Shown one piece after another: positions 39,801-54,301 of a stretch of DNA of 64,000 nt (its first letter is position 1; every line of letters begins with the position of its first letter). Source of the DNA: Lates calcarifer (taxonomy: Eukaryota > Chordata > Actinopteri > Centropomidae). The stretch covers positions 25,622,378 through 25,686,377 of the forward strand of contig NC_066853.1 in NCBI RefSeq assembly GCF_001640805.2, written 5' to 3'. A model generated the notes under the pieces. The model had not been told where the DNA came from, searched no databases, and was given only the letters and a program-made list of their open reading frames with translations. The position numbers and the translations under genes were made by a program.

Positions 39801-42800
39801 GTAGTGAAGTATCAGTCATAGTTGTGGTGAATGACATGAACGACAATCCTCCAGTTTTCAATCAGTTGCTCTACGAGGCTTATGTGAATGAGTTGGCACC
39901 CAGGGGACACTTTGTAACCTGTGTCCAGGCCTCAGATGCTGACAGCTCAGATTTTGACAAGTTGGAGTACAGCATTTTGTCGGGAAATGAAAGAATGAAC
40001 TTTGTTATGGACAAAAAGACAGGAATCATCACACTGTCTAGCCACAGGAAACAAAGAATGGAGCCTGCCTATAGCCTCAATGTTTCTGTGTCTGATGGGG
40101 TGTTCACCAGCACTGCACAGGTTCATGTAAAGGTGTTGGGAGCCAACCTGTATAGTCCAGTGTTTGGGCAGAATGTGTACGAGGCAGAGTTAAGAGAGAA
40201 TGCTCCTGTGGGAACCAAAGTTATACAGGTAAGTGCTGCTGAAATTAATTGGATTGTTTTTCATCTTATAATTTGTCAGACGAAACATTGATAATATAGT
40301 ACTATAATCAGAAAATACTCATGTCTGTATTGACTAAGACATTTTTTAAAATTCCAGGTAAAGGCAACAGATGCAGACCCTGGAGTGTTCGGTCACATTA
40401 CTTATTCTTTTGTCAACGATGTGGGAAAGGACCAATTCAGCATTGATGCAAGTGGTCAGATCACTACTGTGGAAAAGCTTGACCGCGAGGACCCAGCCAA
40501 TAAAGACATCATTCTGACAGTGGCAGCCCAGGACTCAGGTGGACGTGAGTCTTACTGTACAGTACAAGTGACTCTTTTGGATGATAATGATAATGTACCT
40601 CGCTTCCGTGCCACAGAGTACAGAGCTTCAGTCAAATCTGATGTGGCTAAAGGCTTTTTGGTGACACAGATTCAGGCTTATGATCCTGATGATGGCACTA
40701 ATGCCAAAGTGACATACTCACTTTACAGTGAGGCACATGTCCCTGTGGTAGACATTTTGGAGATAGACCCAGACAATGGTTGGATGGTGACTAAAGGCAG
40801 CTTCAGCCACTTGAGGAACTCTGTATTATCTTTTTTTGTAAAGGCTGTGGATGGAGGAAATCCAGTGCGACACTCTCTAGTGTCTGTCTACATCCATGTT
40901 CTTTCTCCAGATGCCTTCATCCCTTCCTTCAGCCAACATCAATATGTATTTAGTATGCCAGAGGATACCCCCATAGGTTCAGCCATTGGGACAGTGCGCC
41001 TCAACACTCCTCCTGGATATGCCTCACTCTCTGCCACCTTTGCCTTGGTTAATGGAGAAACTGGAGAAAACAACCAAGATGGGGTGTTTGTGGTGGAAAA
41101 GGATACAGGTGTGATCAAGCTTGATAAGCCCTTGGACCATGAGGTGATCAAAGTATACCACTTCAAAGTCACTACCACCGTACAACAAGCTAAGCTGGAT
41201 TCTGTGACTTCAGTTGATGTGGAAGTTAAAGTGTTGGATCTAAATGACAACAAGCCAGCCTTTGAGGCCAACTCCTATGAGGCCACAGTTATGGAGGGAA
41301 TGTCAGTTGGAACCAGAATCATTCAAGTCCAAGCACTAGACCCAGACTCAGGGGCCAATGGCCAAGTAACGTACAGTCTTGGGTCATTAATCCAGTCAGA
41401 AGGGGATTCAGACACACTGGTTGGCACCTTTAGCATTGACAGTAACACAGGCTGGATATCCACACGCAAGGACCTGGACCATGAGACCAATCCATCCTAC
41501 ACTTTCACAGTTGTGGCCTCAGACCTTGGGGAATCACTGTCTCTTTCTAGTACCACCACTGTGACAGTGGCAGTGTCAGACATCAATGACAACCCACCCA
41601 GGTTCCTGGAGCAGCACTACTTTGGTTCAGTTCAGGAAAGTGACCCGCCAGGCGAGGTGGTGGCTGTACTGAACACCAGAGATGATGACAGCTCTGCTGT
41701 TAACCGACAAGTCAGCTACCACATCACTGGTGAGTACCACTGTAAATATCTGTTATTGCATTGTAACTGTATCACCAGACAAGAATGTTGACGATTATGT
41801 CCAATGGTCCAAAGGTTAATGGTTATAGCAGGTCCTTGACATGATGTAAACCCTGATACACTATATGAAAGTCAGACATTACGTGTTCTTACTCTATCAC
41901 AAACTTCTCAGCCTTAATTGCTGCTTTGCTACATAGAGGTGACACAATTTCCTGCATTGCTGCTGAATTTTGGTGTTCAACATAAATTGTTCAGACAAAA
42001 ATCACAGAATCCTGTGCTGTGGGTTGTGGCCCATCAGTGTGCATCATAGATGAAAAACCACTGTGTGTCTCTCTGTCTTGGCCCAGTAGTTTGCTGATAT
42101 GATGCTGATGATGATACAGTAGTAATCAAACTTGTTAGTGATCGGCATCTCCTATAACCAGTGCTACAGACATGAATACACATGGCAAAGGGGTAAAGTT
42201 GTACACTAAATTAAAGGAGTGATCCACTATATAATTCACAAATTTTCAGTGGTTCCTACCAAAGGATGTGTGCTTGCATTTCAGCATTTCAAGTCTGGCT
42301 GAGAAACAGGCACTGAATAGCACTGAATGGCAGAATAGCATTCAAGCCTGTGACATTTACCCAGTTACAGTTCTCCAGAGGCCAAAGAAGTAGTGAATAC
42401 GGTAAGGGTACACAATGTAAAGACTGCAGCGCATCTGATGAAAGCTGTTGTGATGTTGAATTTTATCTTTTGCATCTTGAACAGATGTAAAAATTAATTC
42501 AAATTCAGATGGTCTTGATACTAGTCTTAAACAGCCAATGCATGGTTTATCCAGAGAAATCAGTGGGAGGTCAGTGTCATAACATTTCCCAACAGTGCAG
42601 GAGGAAAACTGCTTGAGTTGTTATGTATTGTTTTCCATGACATAATACAGGCTCAAGACACAAAAAGATATATGTGTATATCAGAGGCAAAGTAGGGAAA
42701 CAAAAGAACAAAAAGACGAGTTTAAAAGCCAGGTGAATGCTGAAGCCGTATTAATAATACTGACAGTGATCAAAGGACTGACTTTGCTGATTTGTTGTCT

Positions 42801-45800
42801 GCTCATTGATGTGCCAGAACGTAATAATGCAGTTAGGACTCACCAGGAGATTAAGACAGAGGACTACCATGCCAACGGGAGATGCAGAGCTAATGAAGAA
42901 CTTTTAATAAGGAGGAAATCCTTCCCTTGATGGTATAATAATGAGTATCTGCCAGACAAGCTTGAGTGAATGGCAGACATGTGAGTGATGTGACCTTATA
43001 TTTGACCGCTAAAATGGAAGGAGGCAAGGAGGAATGAGCTGCTGCCACAGTGCAAGAAGAGAAATACTAAAAGATATAGATAACAAAATATATGCAAAAA
43101 ACAAATGAGCTGTCAAAAACACTGACAAATGTGACCTTTCTCCCTTCAAAGAGAGAACCAAAGCATAGCAGCAAATCAAGACAGAACTTACCTTCTTGCT
43201 GTGAAAGGATTGTCTTGGTTCATCACTGATGTAACCTGACAATAAGGAATTTTACAATAAGTTGATTATTTTTTCACAATATTATAATTTGTCTGGATTT
43301 ATGATGGACCCTGCAGTTTCTTTGGTGTTTTTACTCCTTGATGGAAAACGCTCTGTGTCTCCCGGGGACTTGTCTATGATTTGTTTGTCTATGAAAATTC
43401 ACATGCAGACATACAAACACAGAGATGACATGGATGTTTGATTAACTATATACCAAAATACATTTTGCAATACTGCTAAATAATGTAGTGCAGATATAAC
43501 ATACCGTGCTGCATAATTTCCTTTTAACACTGCTCTGGTTTATTTAGACTGGCTTTTTACAAACAAAGAGGAATGATGATGGAGTCGTGGATTGACAGGT
43601 AACTGTCACCAGACTGTTTTAATGATTCTGCATAATCAGCACCACATGGACCTATGCATTTTTGAAGACCTATCCTGGTAGTCCATTTACTATTGACTCC
43701 CTGGTCTGAGTCAGAATCATAACCATTACCATTGCTACAGTATGTCTGTTGCTTATATTGATAAATAAGGGGACAGAAAGCTAAAGACCCATAACAAACA
43801 CACAGTGCACTTGTTTTTGCACCATTGTGTCAGTGCAAACAGATAATAAATGCAGAGTGACTCCTCCTACGTGATAGATGTGCATGCTCCTCCTTCAGTG
43901 TGGAGAGTCATTAAACAGCCAAACATCCAGTCCCAGTGAGCATACAGACATCTGCCTGCAGCACTATGTTCAACAGCAGCTCCACAGCAGTTAAGATATG
44001 TCCAACTTGGATTCCATTTGTACCACACTGCCACCCTTAGTTTGAGTGTTGCAATAGAAGTGAAAATATGAAGCAGTGATAAAACATGGACTATGCCTCT
44101 TAACTCTTAACTTCTCTGTAATCAACATTAGTCATATGAAGGTAGATATATCTGATTTTCCTTTATCAGTGATTCTGGGAAGTGTAGTTCCTCCATAAAA
44201 CACATTAAATCATTGAAAATGAATAAAAATGTGATCAAGTTATGTCTCCTCTGTCTACAGCAGGCCTAGTACAAGAGTTTGCAACTTGATGTAATGACTT
44301 TATTGGTACTCCTCAAGCCCTTTAGTCTATGCTTGATCCTACTTATACCTCATGTGAAACTAAAACAAAATCAACATTGCAAGCTCGCTAACCTCACAGG
44401 CTCAATGTGTCCCACTCACCTCCACTCACTTGCAGTCTGATGGGACAGTTGGGTACTTTAATAGGGTTTTTCCAGTAGCCTGGGTTGATCTGCTTTAGCC
44501 ATGCCAGGCCAAGCCAAGCCAAACCATGATGATTTGCATTTCCGCTATAGCCTCACAACAGGGGATAGCCATGCCAAGCTGCATTGCTGTGGTCGTGCGT
44601 TGTAGCAGGGCTGACCATGGCCAACCCTCAATGATCTCCTCCCCTCAGCTATGTCTTCAGAAGCTAAACTTTTGTGTCTATACTAGAGACCAGACCTGGC
44701 TTCTTGTCACCTATGGCCTACAGTATCTCACAAAGCAGGATTATTGGTTAGCTAACTAGACCTCAGATTAACACTGACTTTTTTTGTGTTGAAATATAGC
44801 TGGATTTCTATTGCAGTTGTAACTAATACAGATAGATCAAATGGGTAGTAATGTTTGTTCAGGCTTAGAACATTTGAAAAAACTACCTCCTGACCTAACT
44901 AACCTTAACTAACTGTAACCATTATTACAGGATCCCAGTGTGTTTTTTGTCATGACTGAAATTTTAATAATCTATTACTTAACTGCTCTAGAGCATTTAC
45001 ATTAGAATGCCAAATGCATACTGAAGCCTAATTTTCACAGAGAAACTTTATGAATAACATATTCTAACATATTCTATCAGTATGACTGTATTTATATTTG
45101 TTATTTACATTATCATGTTTATATTATCTTGGTTTTCAGATTCTGGGTGTTTTTCTAAAATTCTGTCGTAGATTTCCAGCAGAGATCAGCAGCATCATCT
45201 CATCTCATATTAAATGTGCTGCTTTTGATCTGTTGAAACTCAACTGCTTTCATGTGCACAAGCTAATAGCTAAATTGGAAAACCCAGTGAACCCTCTAGC
45301 TCTGTCATGCCCATGTGACCCTGTTCTTTCTGAAATAAACATTTATAAAATGACACCTGACAACTCACCTATGTTTTTTATCCATTGCCAGACCTCTGCT
45401 TTTATTCAGGAGTTATGATATTATAATAGACCTCTGCCTAGGATGCTCTTTCTCTCTCTGGAGGAACCCGGAGTCCAGCATCTTGCTTAAAGACACTTGA
45501 TGATACCATCCCTACAATTACCTACAATTAATGATCAACCGACATACCACCGCTGTACAGCAGTGGTTTGGGTCAATAAATCAACCAACAAAACCAGTTT
45601 ACCAATTAACACAAAGGAAACTGATAACACCAAACTCCTCCAGAAAACTATGCATGTGCTGTGTACAGCAATGAAGTTGTGCAAAATTATTTTGTCATAT
45701 AAAAAGTAAGTACAATTTGTGATTATCCTGATATACCTTGAATTCCAAAAAAACAAATGAACTTGGTCCAAGGGTGTAGTGCATTTCACCTTTATTTACC

Positions 45801-48800
45801 TGAAACAGAACAAATTTTAGCATTAGGAAGAAACTCATATTTTTAGTCACTTACTCCTCCTGCTCCTGTTGTGGTTGCCAAGCATGCAGCCATTTGATGA
45901 ACACACTCCCACAAATGAGATATTACTGTAAGGAGAGAGACATCCCCCACAAAAATGCTTCACCACATGTTAGCTTCCCCATATTCCAGATCAGAAACTT
46001 AGTTAGTTCTTTTAATTGGCTGATGGCTGCTCCTTACTCTACCCTTAAATAATTATATATAACTTAATATTATTATAATATTATAATAATATTATATTAT
46101 AATATTGTTTTGATTTTCAAACTAGTGTGGGATTGGGCTCGCAGTTAGTGTTCTTTTGTAACTGCCATTGTAATTGTGATGTATTTTCTTAAGAGTCCTT
46201 TTGTTCACATTATATTTTCACACTCTCTGAACACTGTAGCCAGTTTCTTCTTCCACCCATCATTCTGTGAGAGAGGCAGAGCTGCCTGGAGATGGATGAG
46301 TGGAGGACTGTGTTTCTTTGACCTGACAATCCAGTTAAATGGGTCAGCACCCAGCGTTCTCATAAATCCTCAATGTTATGGTCCAACCTTTATCCACTGC
46401 TGCAACATTCAGCAGAAGAAAATCAATCTGACAGGAGCCAATCACATTGTGCAAAGAGGAAGGTAACAATGTGTTTGTCACTTTAGACCTCCAGACAGAT
46501 AAGAGATGAACCCAAGATTGTCACATTCAGATGTAAAAACTGTTCTGTGGTCAACAAAAAGTAGAGGATTCTACTTGGACTTGATTTGGATATTGGGAAA
46601 TTAGGAGCCCTGCTGAGCACAGCCTGAAAAATGACATCTAGCAGCCAGTCTGGGGGGGACTGATCCCTGTTGACTGGCAGACCTGGGTTGCAGTTCCTGT
46701 GTTTGAGCAGGGTGACTGGACACAATTATCAGTGTTCAGCCAACGGGTAGTGGTAAGGAAACTCCGACATACGTGAAACCTCAGATACAGGAGGAGAACT
46801 GCAGATACCATCCTGGTCATAGAACTGTGCATCAACTCTTCACCTTTGCAAGGTTACAGAGGGGGTCATGGGAGTATGCCCATCTAGTCTACATGTGTTT
46901 TGTGGACTTGGAGAAGACTGTGTCTCTCAGGGAGTCTTATGAGTGGCACTGTGTGAGTATGGGGTACTGAGACCATTGTTACGAGCCAGGGAAAGGAGTG
47001 TATCTGGTTTGTGAATCTCAGAATCGCTTCTCTGCTTTTTACAGATGATGTGGTTCTGGCTTCACCAGACTGAGACCCTCAGCGTGCACAGGGGCTGTGT
47101 GAAGTTGAGTGTGATGCTGCTGAGATGAGAGTCAGCACCAAGTTAGTCTGTTTAAGAAGAAGTTTTGAGTATCTCAGGGCCTTGTTCATGATTGAGGTTG
47201 AAATGGAGCATGAAATTGACTGAGGAATTCAGCAGTAATTTGGGTGTTGTCGCAGACCATTGTGGAGAACAGGGAGGTTTACCTGAATGACAGGCAAGTG
47301 ACAGGTGGATGGCTGACACTCACAGAGAGACAGATGTGGCCAATAAAAACTTTATGGGGTTTTTTTGGTAGTCCATCAGCCACCCATCAGGATTTGTTCC
47401 ACCAGAGTGATTTTCATTAATTAATAAAAATCTTAATGTCAGCTTCTTTAATTGACCTTTCTCTCCCCTCTCTTTTTCTCTTCTTTCTCTCACCTCAACT
47501 GGGTGTCACCACTGTCTCTACTTCCTGTAACTGTCATTTCAAAGTAAAAGCCCTGTCCAGACTTGTTTAATTGTGACTTCAAGACACTGCAGTGGCGGCA
47601 ATAATTATCCAGCAACAGGTTGCCGCCACAAATTGTTTATAGCAGAAACACTGTAGACATAAGGTTGACATCTTGGTCATAGCTCAGTAATGAAATCCCA
47701 CCACACTGCGGAGTGTCTCTCCTGCTGGGGTGCTGACAGCGTTGTCCGCCAGTTTCAGGCATGCCACTCTCAGCAGCAAGAACTTAACTGACACCAGATC
47801 TAAGAGTATCAGAGTGGCCAACAGAAGTGAGTTGCACTGCTGCCCATTGTCACTCCGCCCTCTGTTTCCTTCACTATCTCTATTTCCACCACAGTTTGTT
47901 TTGTGATTGTTTCAGCCTCATGTACTGTTGCTCCTGCATTGCTCTGTGTTTGAACTGTGAGGCAGCTAAAAAAAAAAGTGCATCAAGTTGTCAACTTGAA
48001 TCATGGTCTTCCCAACAGATGTGTTGAATCATCAACTTTTAGGGGGCAGCCCTACTTTGCTCCACCTCTGCAAATAAATGGAGTACTTTGTATGTGAACA
48101 CTGACAGAACTCTTTACTGTAAATTACAATTTTGCTTGTGCAAAACAAACTGTATCTCTGTTACAGAACTATGAGTCCTGTACACATAACATTGATGTCT
48201 TACTTTCTGGTTAAATGTATGTCACTCTGAAGTTATATGTATGTGATGTATATTTAATATAAATTGTAGTGATCAGCAATTTGTGGGGAAATCAGTTACA
48301 AACTCCTGTATGTCTAAACTCTTTACTGATCTGGATGTCTTTTTTCATGTTGTCCAGGTGGGAACTATCGTGGTGTGTTTGCACTGGGCCTGGTTCAGGG
48401 TGAATGGAAGATGTATGTGAAGGGGCTGCTGGACAGGGAGGAACGCAACCTCTACATCATCAATGTAACTGCCAGTGATGGACTCTTTGTTTCCCAGGCA
48501 ACAGTGGAAATAACAGTGATAGACACCAATGACAACAGCCCCATCTGTGACCAGGTGAATAATGAAACCATACTGCTCTCTTTTTTAAGGACGAATGCAA
48601 ACACAGTGATGATTAAAGACAATAGCGATGGTTTTAGATGCGTTGTTGGCCTGCCATATTTTTTTGATTTAGCTAACTGTAAGATTAGCGCTTCAGCATT
48701 TCTTCATATATTCATTCCACTGAGTGCATCTCTTTATTTCTTTGTTTTGTGTGTGTGTGTGTGTGTGTGTATCTACAGGCTGTGTACACTGCTACCTTTC

Positions 48801-51800
48801 CAGAGGACATCCCAGTCAACAGTGTGCTGCTGAGGGTTGGAGCCACAGATGCAGATGTGGGCATTAGTGCCTGGATCCAGTACTCCCTACATGGTTCTGG
48901 ATCCCAGGACTTTAGCATGGACCCAGACACTGGTGTGGATATAGTTTGGCTTTGAAAACACACCCATACAATACATTCCTCTTGGTACAACACTCAGCAC
49001 ATAGCCCTTTTTAACTGACCTGGCATAATTTGCTACTTAAAGCAATCCAGCATGGAGTGAAATGCTGGATTGTTATGGGGCCAAGTCACCAGCTTAAACA
49101 CACATTTAATCATGTGGATACTTGAGAACTTGTGTGACAGACTGTCATGCCCTCCTCTTTCACTCCATCTCTTAATGTTTCACATGTTGTTTCTAACCTG
49201 ACCAGGTGAGATCAAGTCATCTGTGATTCTGGACCATGAGATGACGCCCAACTACCATCTGGTTGCCCAGGCAACTGATGGTGGTGGGAGGTGGTGCCGT
49301 GCAGAGGTGCAGCTGGCAGTGACTGATGTGAATGACAATCCTCCCATCTTCACCCAGTCACAGTACACCGCCAGCGTCTACGAGGACACTGCCACCAAAG
49401 CCTTGCTCACCCGCATCCAGGCCATAGACCCTGATGAAGGTGATACCACTGCTACTACTGCTAATATTATTGCTACTACTCCTGCTGTTACCACTATTTT
49501 AAGTGCTTCAAATTTAGTTTTATTTATAAGAAATCCTTCATACAGAAAATGTATTGCAAGTACCTTAATTTAGAATAACAGACAAATGACATAGATGCAG
49601 TTCAAAAGCTGCATAAAATGGAGGCAGAGGTAAATCCAAAGATCACATGTGTAAAGAGATTAAAGGAGAAAAGGGGACAATTAATGGTGCAACTTCAGAT
49701 AACAAAGCATACCTACCAACAGTAATAGTAACAGTAATGATATTGCACGTGGTTGTTGACATGGAAAGTGACAGAAGTAGCTGTGTAATGAATAAAAAAG
49801 ATAGAGGTTACAAAAAAGAATTGTCTGCTTTCTCACCTCCACACAGCTGGCCAATTACTGTATAACTGGGTATGACTGTCAAACTGTCATTAACAATATG
49901 ACAAGTATTTTTGTTCCTGTGTAACTGATACTCTTCTGGCTCTGCAGCAGGTCCTGGCCGTATGGTGGTCTACTCCCTGGCTGACTCTGCAGGAGGTTCC
50001 TTCTCCATTGATAAATCCTCGGGCATTGTGGTCCTGGAACGTGTTCTCGACCGCGAGGTCCAGCCAGCTTATCAGATAACAGTCAGTGCTTCTGATCAGG
50101 GTTCACCGCTGCCTCTCTCCTCATTGGTCAATGTCACGATCACTGTGTTGGACATCAATGACAACCCACCTGTGTTTGAGCGCCGTGACCAGCTGGCGAC
50201 AGTGCCGGAGGATGTGGGAGTGGGAACTGAAGTTCTGAGAGTTCATGCTGCCAGCAAGGACATTGGAACCAATGCTGAGATCACTTACAGTATCCGATCA
50301 GGCAATGAGCATGGGAAGTTCCACATCCACCCCCTGACCGGTGAGTGTGCTAACCACATCTCTGTACTAGTTATCCATCATTATTTTTTCTAATTTAATG
50401 TACATTATAACAGGTTCCTTTCTCTCACTTTTCCTTCACTTTTGTATTGTTCAAACTGCTTTTCTAATGCAAGCAGTCCAGTTGGGAATGAGGTGTGTTG
50501 GTTATTGACAATGAGCTTAATTGGCATAGGGTTAGGGTTAACCCTACCAAGATGCCAGTCTAACGTGTGGTATGTATGTGTCTCAGAGCATTAAAAAACA
50601 TGTTAGTCACAATCAATATGGCGGGTATATGGAGCTATATGGAGCTATACTTATATCACTGTTCACATTCATATTCACTTCAGTCACTTTCACTATGGGT
50701 CCTTAACTCCTGCGAGCCATGTGTTACTCTCAATTCGGCATGTCTTTTCTAATACTGCCACGAGGAATTGCAAAAAGGCACTGTGCATAGTGACAAACCC
50801 ACAGAGAATTACCACCAACTCTGCAGTTCTCCCCAGATCTTCTTTTACAGCAATTGCAGCTGTTTTCAATTTAAAAAAAATGAAAGCTGACAGGAACATT
50901 GACCAGCCAGATAGTTTTCTCTGGAATTAATGGAGCCCAAACCAGATGTAAAGGGAGCTAATGCTTTTACACTTTTTGCTGCTAAGAAAGTGAGAGGAGA
51001 AAGATAACAGATTTGTTAGTGCACGAGTTAAATAATCTGTGTATTTTGCCAAACTCTATGTCTGAACTTGGAGTCACTTACACCATTGTGCTTAAATAAT
51101 TGTTCACAATCACAAACTGAATTTCCCTTGGATATGCAGTGGTATGCTGCACTGTGGAGCCTGATCCTCATTGAGCAAAGCAGCACTGCAACACTAGTAG
51201 GTGGATGTGGACAGAATAGTAGATCAGGGTGAAGACAGGATCAGAGCACAACAGGCTTTCTTTCAGCCAATACCAACCAATCCATGAAAATATGTCCATA
51301 CCACTGTACATACTAGAGATATCTGTGGTGGTCAGTCAACAAGAAAAGAATGCAGGCCTGACCTGAAACCTGAATGGTTAGGCTTTGTCAACTCAGTCAG
51401 GTCTATTCCGGTCCTCTCCTCATTTCTACAGTCATCCACTGAGCTCAGTGATGGTTTGAGTACATTTAGAATAGGCACAGACAGAAACTAAGCCAAAAAT
51501 TCTAGAGGGATCTGGGTCATCATTCATTGTCCATCCCAACAAAAAGTTGCTCTGTGCATTCACAGGCAGCACAGGTCTTCAGATATGATTCTTGAGTTTG
51601 TCGCCTAATAACACAAAACTTCCCTTTGTAGGTTTTCAGGATACTCTGGTATGCACCAAGCTCTGCTTTCCTCAAATCATCCTGAGCAACAACTAACTCT
51701 GTACCTGCTTTCTGAGCTTTCTCAGCTGAAACACTTTGAACCAGTGGAGGCCAATTTTTAAAAGCCGTTTACATTCAAATGGCTATTTCTTCAGACATCT

Positions 51801-54258
51801 AAAACAAAGGATGTCAACTGAATTTTCACCAAAGGGTAGTAGAGAGCAGGCCTGCTTGATATCAAAGCTGGCTCAACGTGCTTCCTAGTTTTAGTGAGTA
51901 TTTGGGGCAGCAGGACAGTGTGTGTGGGACTGTGTCAAAATAAATCACCATGAACACACAGTATGTGTGTGATGAAGGAACATGTCACCCAGTGTAACAG
52001 CGTGGTTGTGTTTTCAATAGTTTTTTGACAACCATGGAGCTCTATGGCTCAGGCAAGTATGATGTATCAGGCTGTAGATACACAGACAACACTTGTTTGT
52101 AGGAGACATTCATTGATGGCTTGGCTCTTTCAGTGGGATTTGATGACAATGAAAAACAAAACTAAACTCTTTGTGCAGCCAGAAACTCAAAATGAGAGAT
52201 TTGCATTTAATAGTAGACCTTAAGAACATTTTCTTCACTACCCCGTATAATATTTTGATTCAAATTCCCGCTTTACACGTATGTCTGTTTCCCCTCTCTC
52301 CTCACTCTTCCCAGGTGCCATTTTAGTTGCCCAGTCTCTGGACTATGAGACCTGCAGGGACTACTTCCTGACAGTGGAGGCTCGTGATGGTGGCATGCCA
52401 CCACTGAGCGCAATTACTACAGTGAATATAAACCTGACGGATGTCAACGACAATGCACCCATGTTTAGCCGTGACCTCTACAGCGCAGTGGTGTCAGAGG
52501 ATGCCACCATTGGAGAATCTGTTGTCCAGGTAAGTTCAAAGTCAGTCAGGTTTTCCCTGCATGCATGGAAGGCCTGAGGAGGAAGTGGTCCATAGGCATT
52601 ACCCAACACTTCATCCAGAATAAAGTATCTTTTCAACCACTAGCCATATCACCATGAGATTTAATACTGTAGGATGATAGGATGTTCATGGTGCAGTGAT
52701 TTTTAAATATTTCTTGTGAGCCCCTGACTTCTTCTGTTGCAACATCATTATGTAAAAATTCCCTCAACCAACACTTTTCTAAGGGCTGGATTTTTGTTAA
52801 ATTTGCTCTGAATGCTCCCCAGAGGTTAGATCATCATGCTGTGTGACCTTTTCATTAGCACCACCAATGTTTCCACCTTTACTCAAGAAATATCAAAATC
52901 TAATGTGGAGTTTGCTGTGACATTTTCTGAGCAAATTACTGATCTCTAGAGGGTGAATATTTCCATTTTTTATTTAGCTTCCTTTGGTATCTCAGGCAAC
53001 TTCACACACCAGATACCCTCAAGAGGACTTTAGCAAAATTGTGGTTGTGTTGCTAGTTCTACTTACAGAATTTAAGACCTTTATGTCTTCTTAGTCAGCA
53101 CATTATCTCTTTATCTGTTACATTGTGTTTTTCTCTGTGCAGAAATACAGTAAGACTAGCTGCTTGTCTTCAGTGAAATAGCTCTGTTCAGTAGTGTTCT
53201 TGAAATAGTTGTCTTTAAAGGCATTAGTGTGGTGCAGGGATGTCATATTTCTGTAGGCCAACCTGGAAGCTAGCATCACCCTGGTTCCCTCGACAAAAAG
53301 CCAATGCGACCTTTTCATTGGGTTTTGGATTATTGCAGAAAATAAACTGAGACCAACAAAATATCCTGAGCTTGTGTTAAAACCACAGGCCTTATTTCAC
53401 ACATTTAACCAAAAACCCACTGACTTTGGGATGAGGGAACAGGAAGTGCAAGAATGCTAACTTACTTCAGGGTTTTAGGATTCATTCCTGAACCACTCTG
53501 TGTTTGTATGAGAGAGAGGCCTGTATAAGATAAGATAATCCTTTATTAGTCCCACAATGGGGAAATTTACATCACATTTACATTACAGTGTAAGTGATTG
53601 AAATATAGATAGAAAAAGACATAAAGACGAGTAAAGACGAGATAAAAACAAGATAATGCTATAAAAATTATACACATAAGAACAGTACAAATATAACAAT
53701 GTAATAAAAAATATTAACAGAAGAGCAATATAGACAGGACTTTATACATAGAGTGCCGGTTGTAGAGTCTGACAGCAGCAGGAAGGAAGGACCTGTGATA
53801 CCTCTCCTTCACACACTTTGGGTGAAGCAGCCTATCGCTGAAGGAGCTGCTCAGTGCTGTCAGACTGTCCTGCATGGGGTGGAGCTCGTTGTCCATCAGG
53901 AGCAAAGCTACATCCTCCTCTCTCCCACCACCTCCACGGGGTCGAGGGGGCACTCCAGGACAGAGCTGGTTTTCTTGATCAGCTTGTCCAGTCTCTTCCT
54001 GTCCACCGTTGAGATGTTGCTGCCCCAGCAGACCACTCTGTAGAAGATGGCTGATATATATGGATGTTTTTTAGAAGATGGTGGTATACAATGTAGAGGT
54101 CATGCGCTTTAAGATTGCCCCTAAATGTTAATAGAATCATAAAAAATATTTCATCCAATTATCTTTAGAAAGCATGTTTTTTTAAAGTATAGGACAGGAA
54201 CAAATGATCAGTGAGTTAGTGACTGTTCCATGAAAACTGAAATATTCACTCACCTTAC

Positions 54259-54301
<43 letters not shown>

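Larger units (their letters stand above)
41730..48357 (+). other. fat3: 6.6-kb fat3 intron
   Basis: It contains an AT-only palindromic stretch (46056-46106) and a degraded LINE reverse transcriptase fragment (about 46676-47285). No other coding sequence was recognised. Confidence 0.75.

Noticed and set aside
40229..40291. Continuation of the giant exon H reading frame past 40228
   Set aside because: It leaves the cadherin fold and hits a stop; a consensus donor at 40229 and the matching acceptor at 40357 restore the protein.
44480..44760. Possible DNA transposon with AAGCC tandem near 44,510
   Set aside because: No inverted ends, target duplication or known element could be identified.
50527..50546. 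Interstitial telomeric repeat
   Set aside because: Only two TTAGGG-like units meeting their complement; too short to be more than chance.
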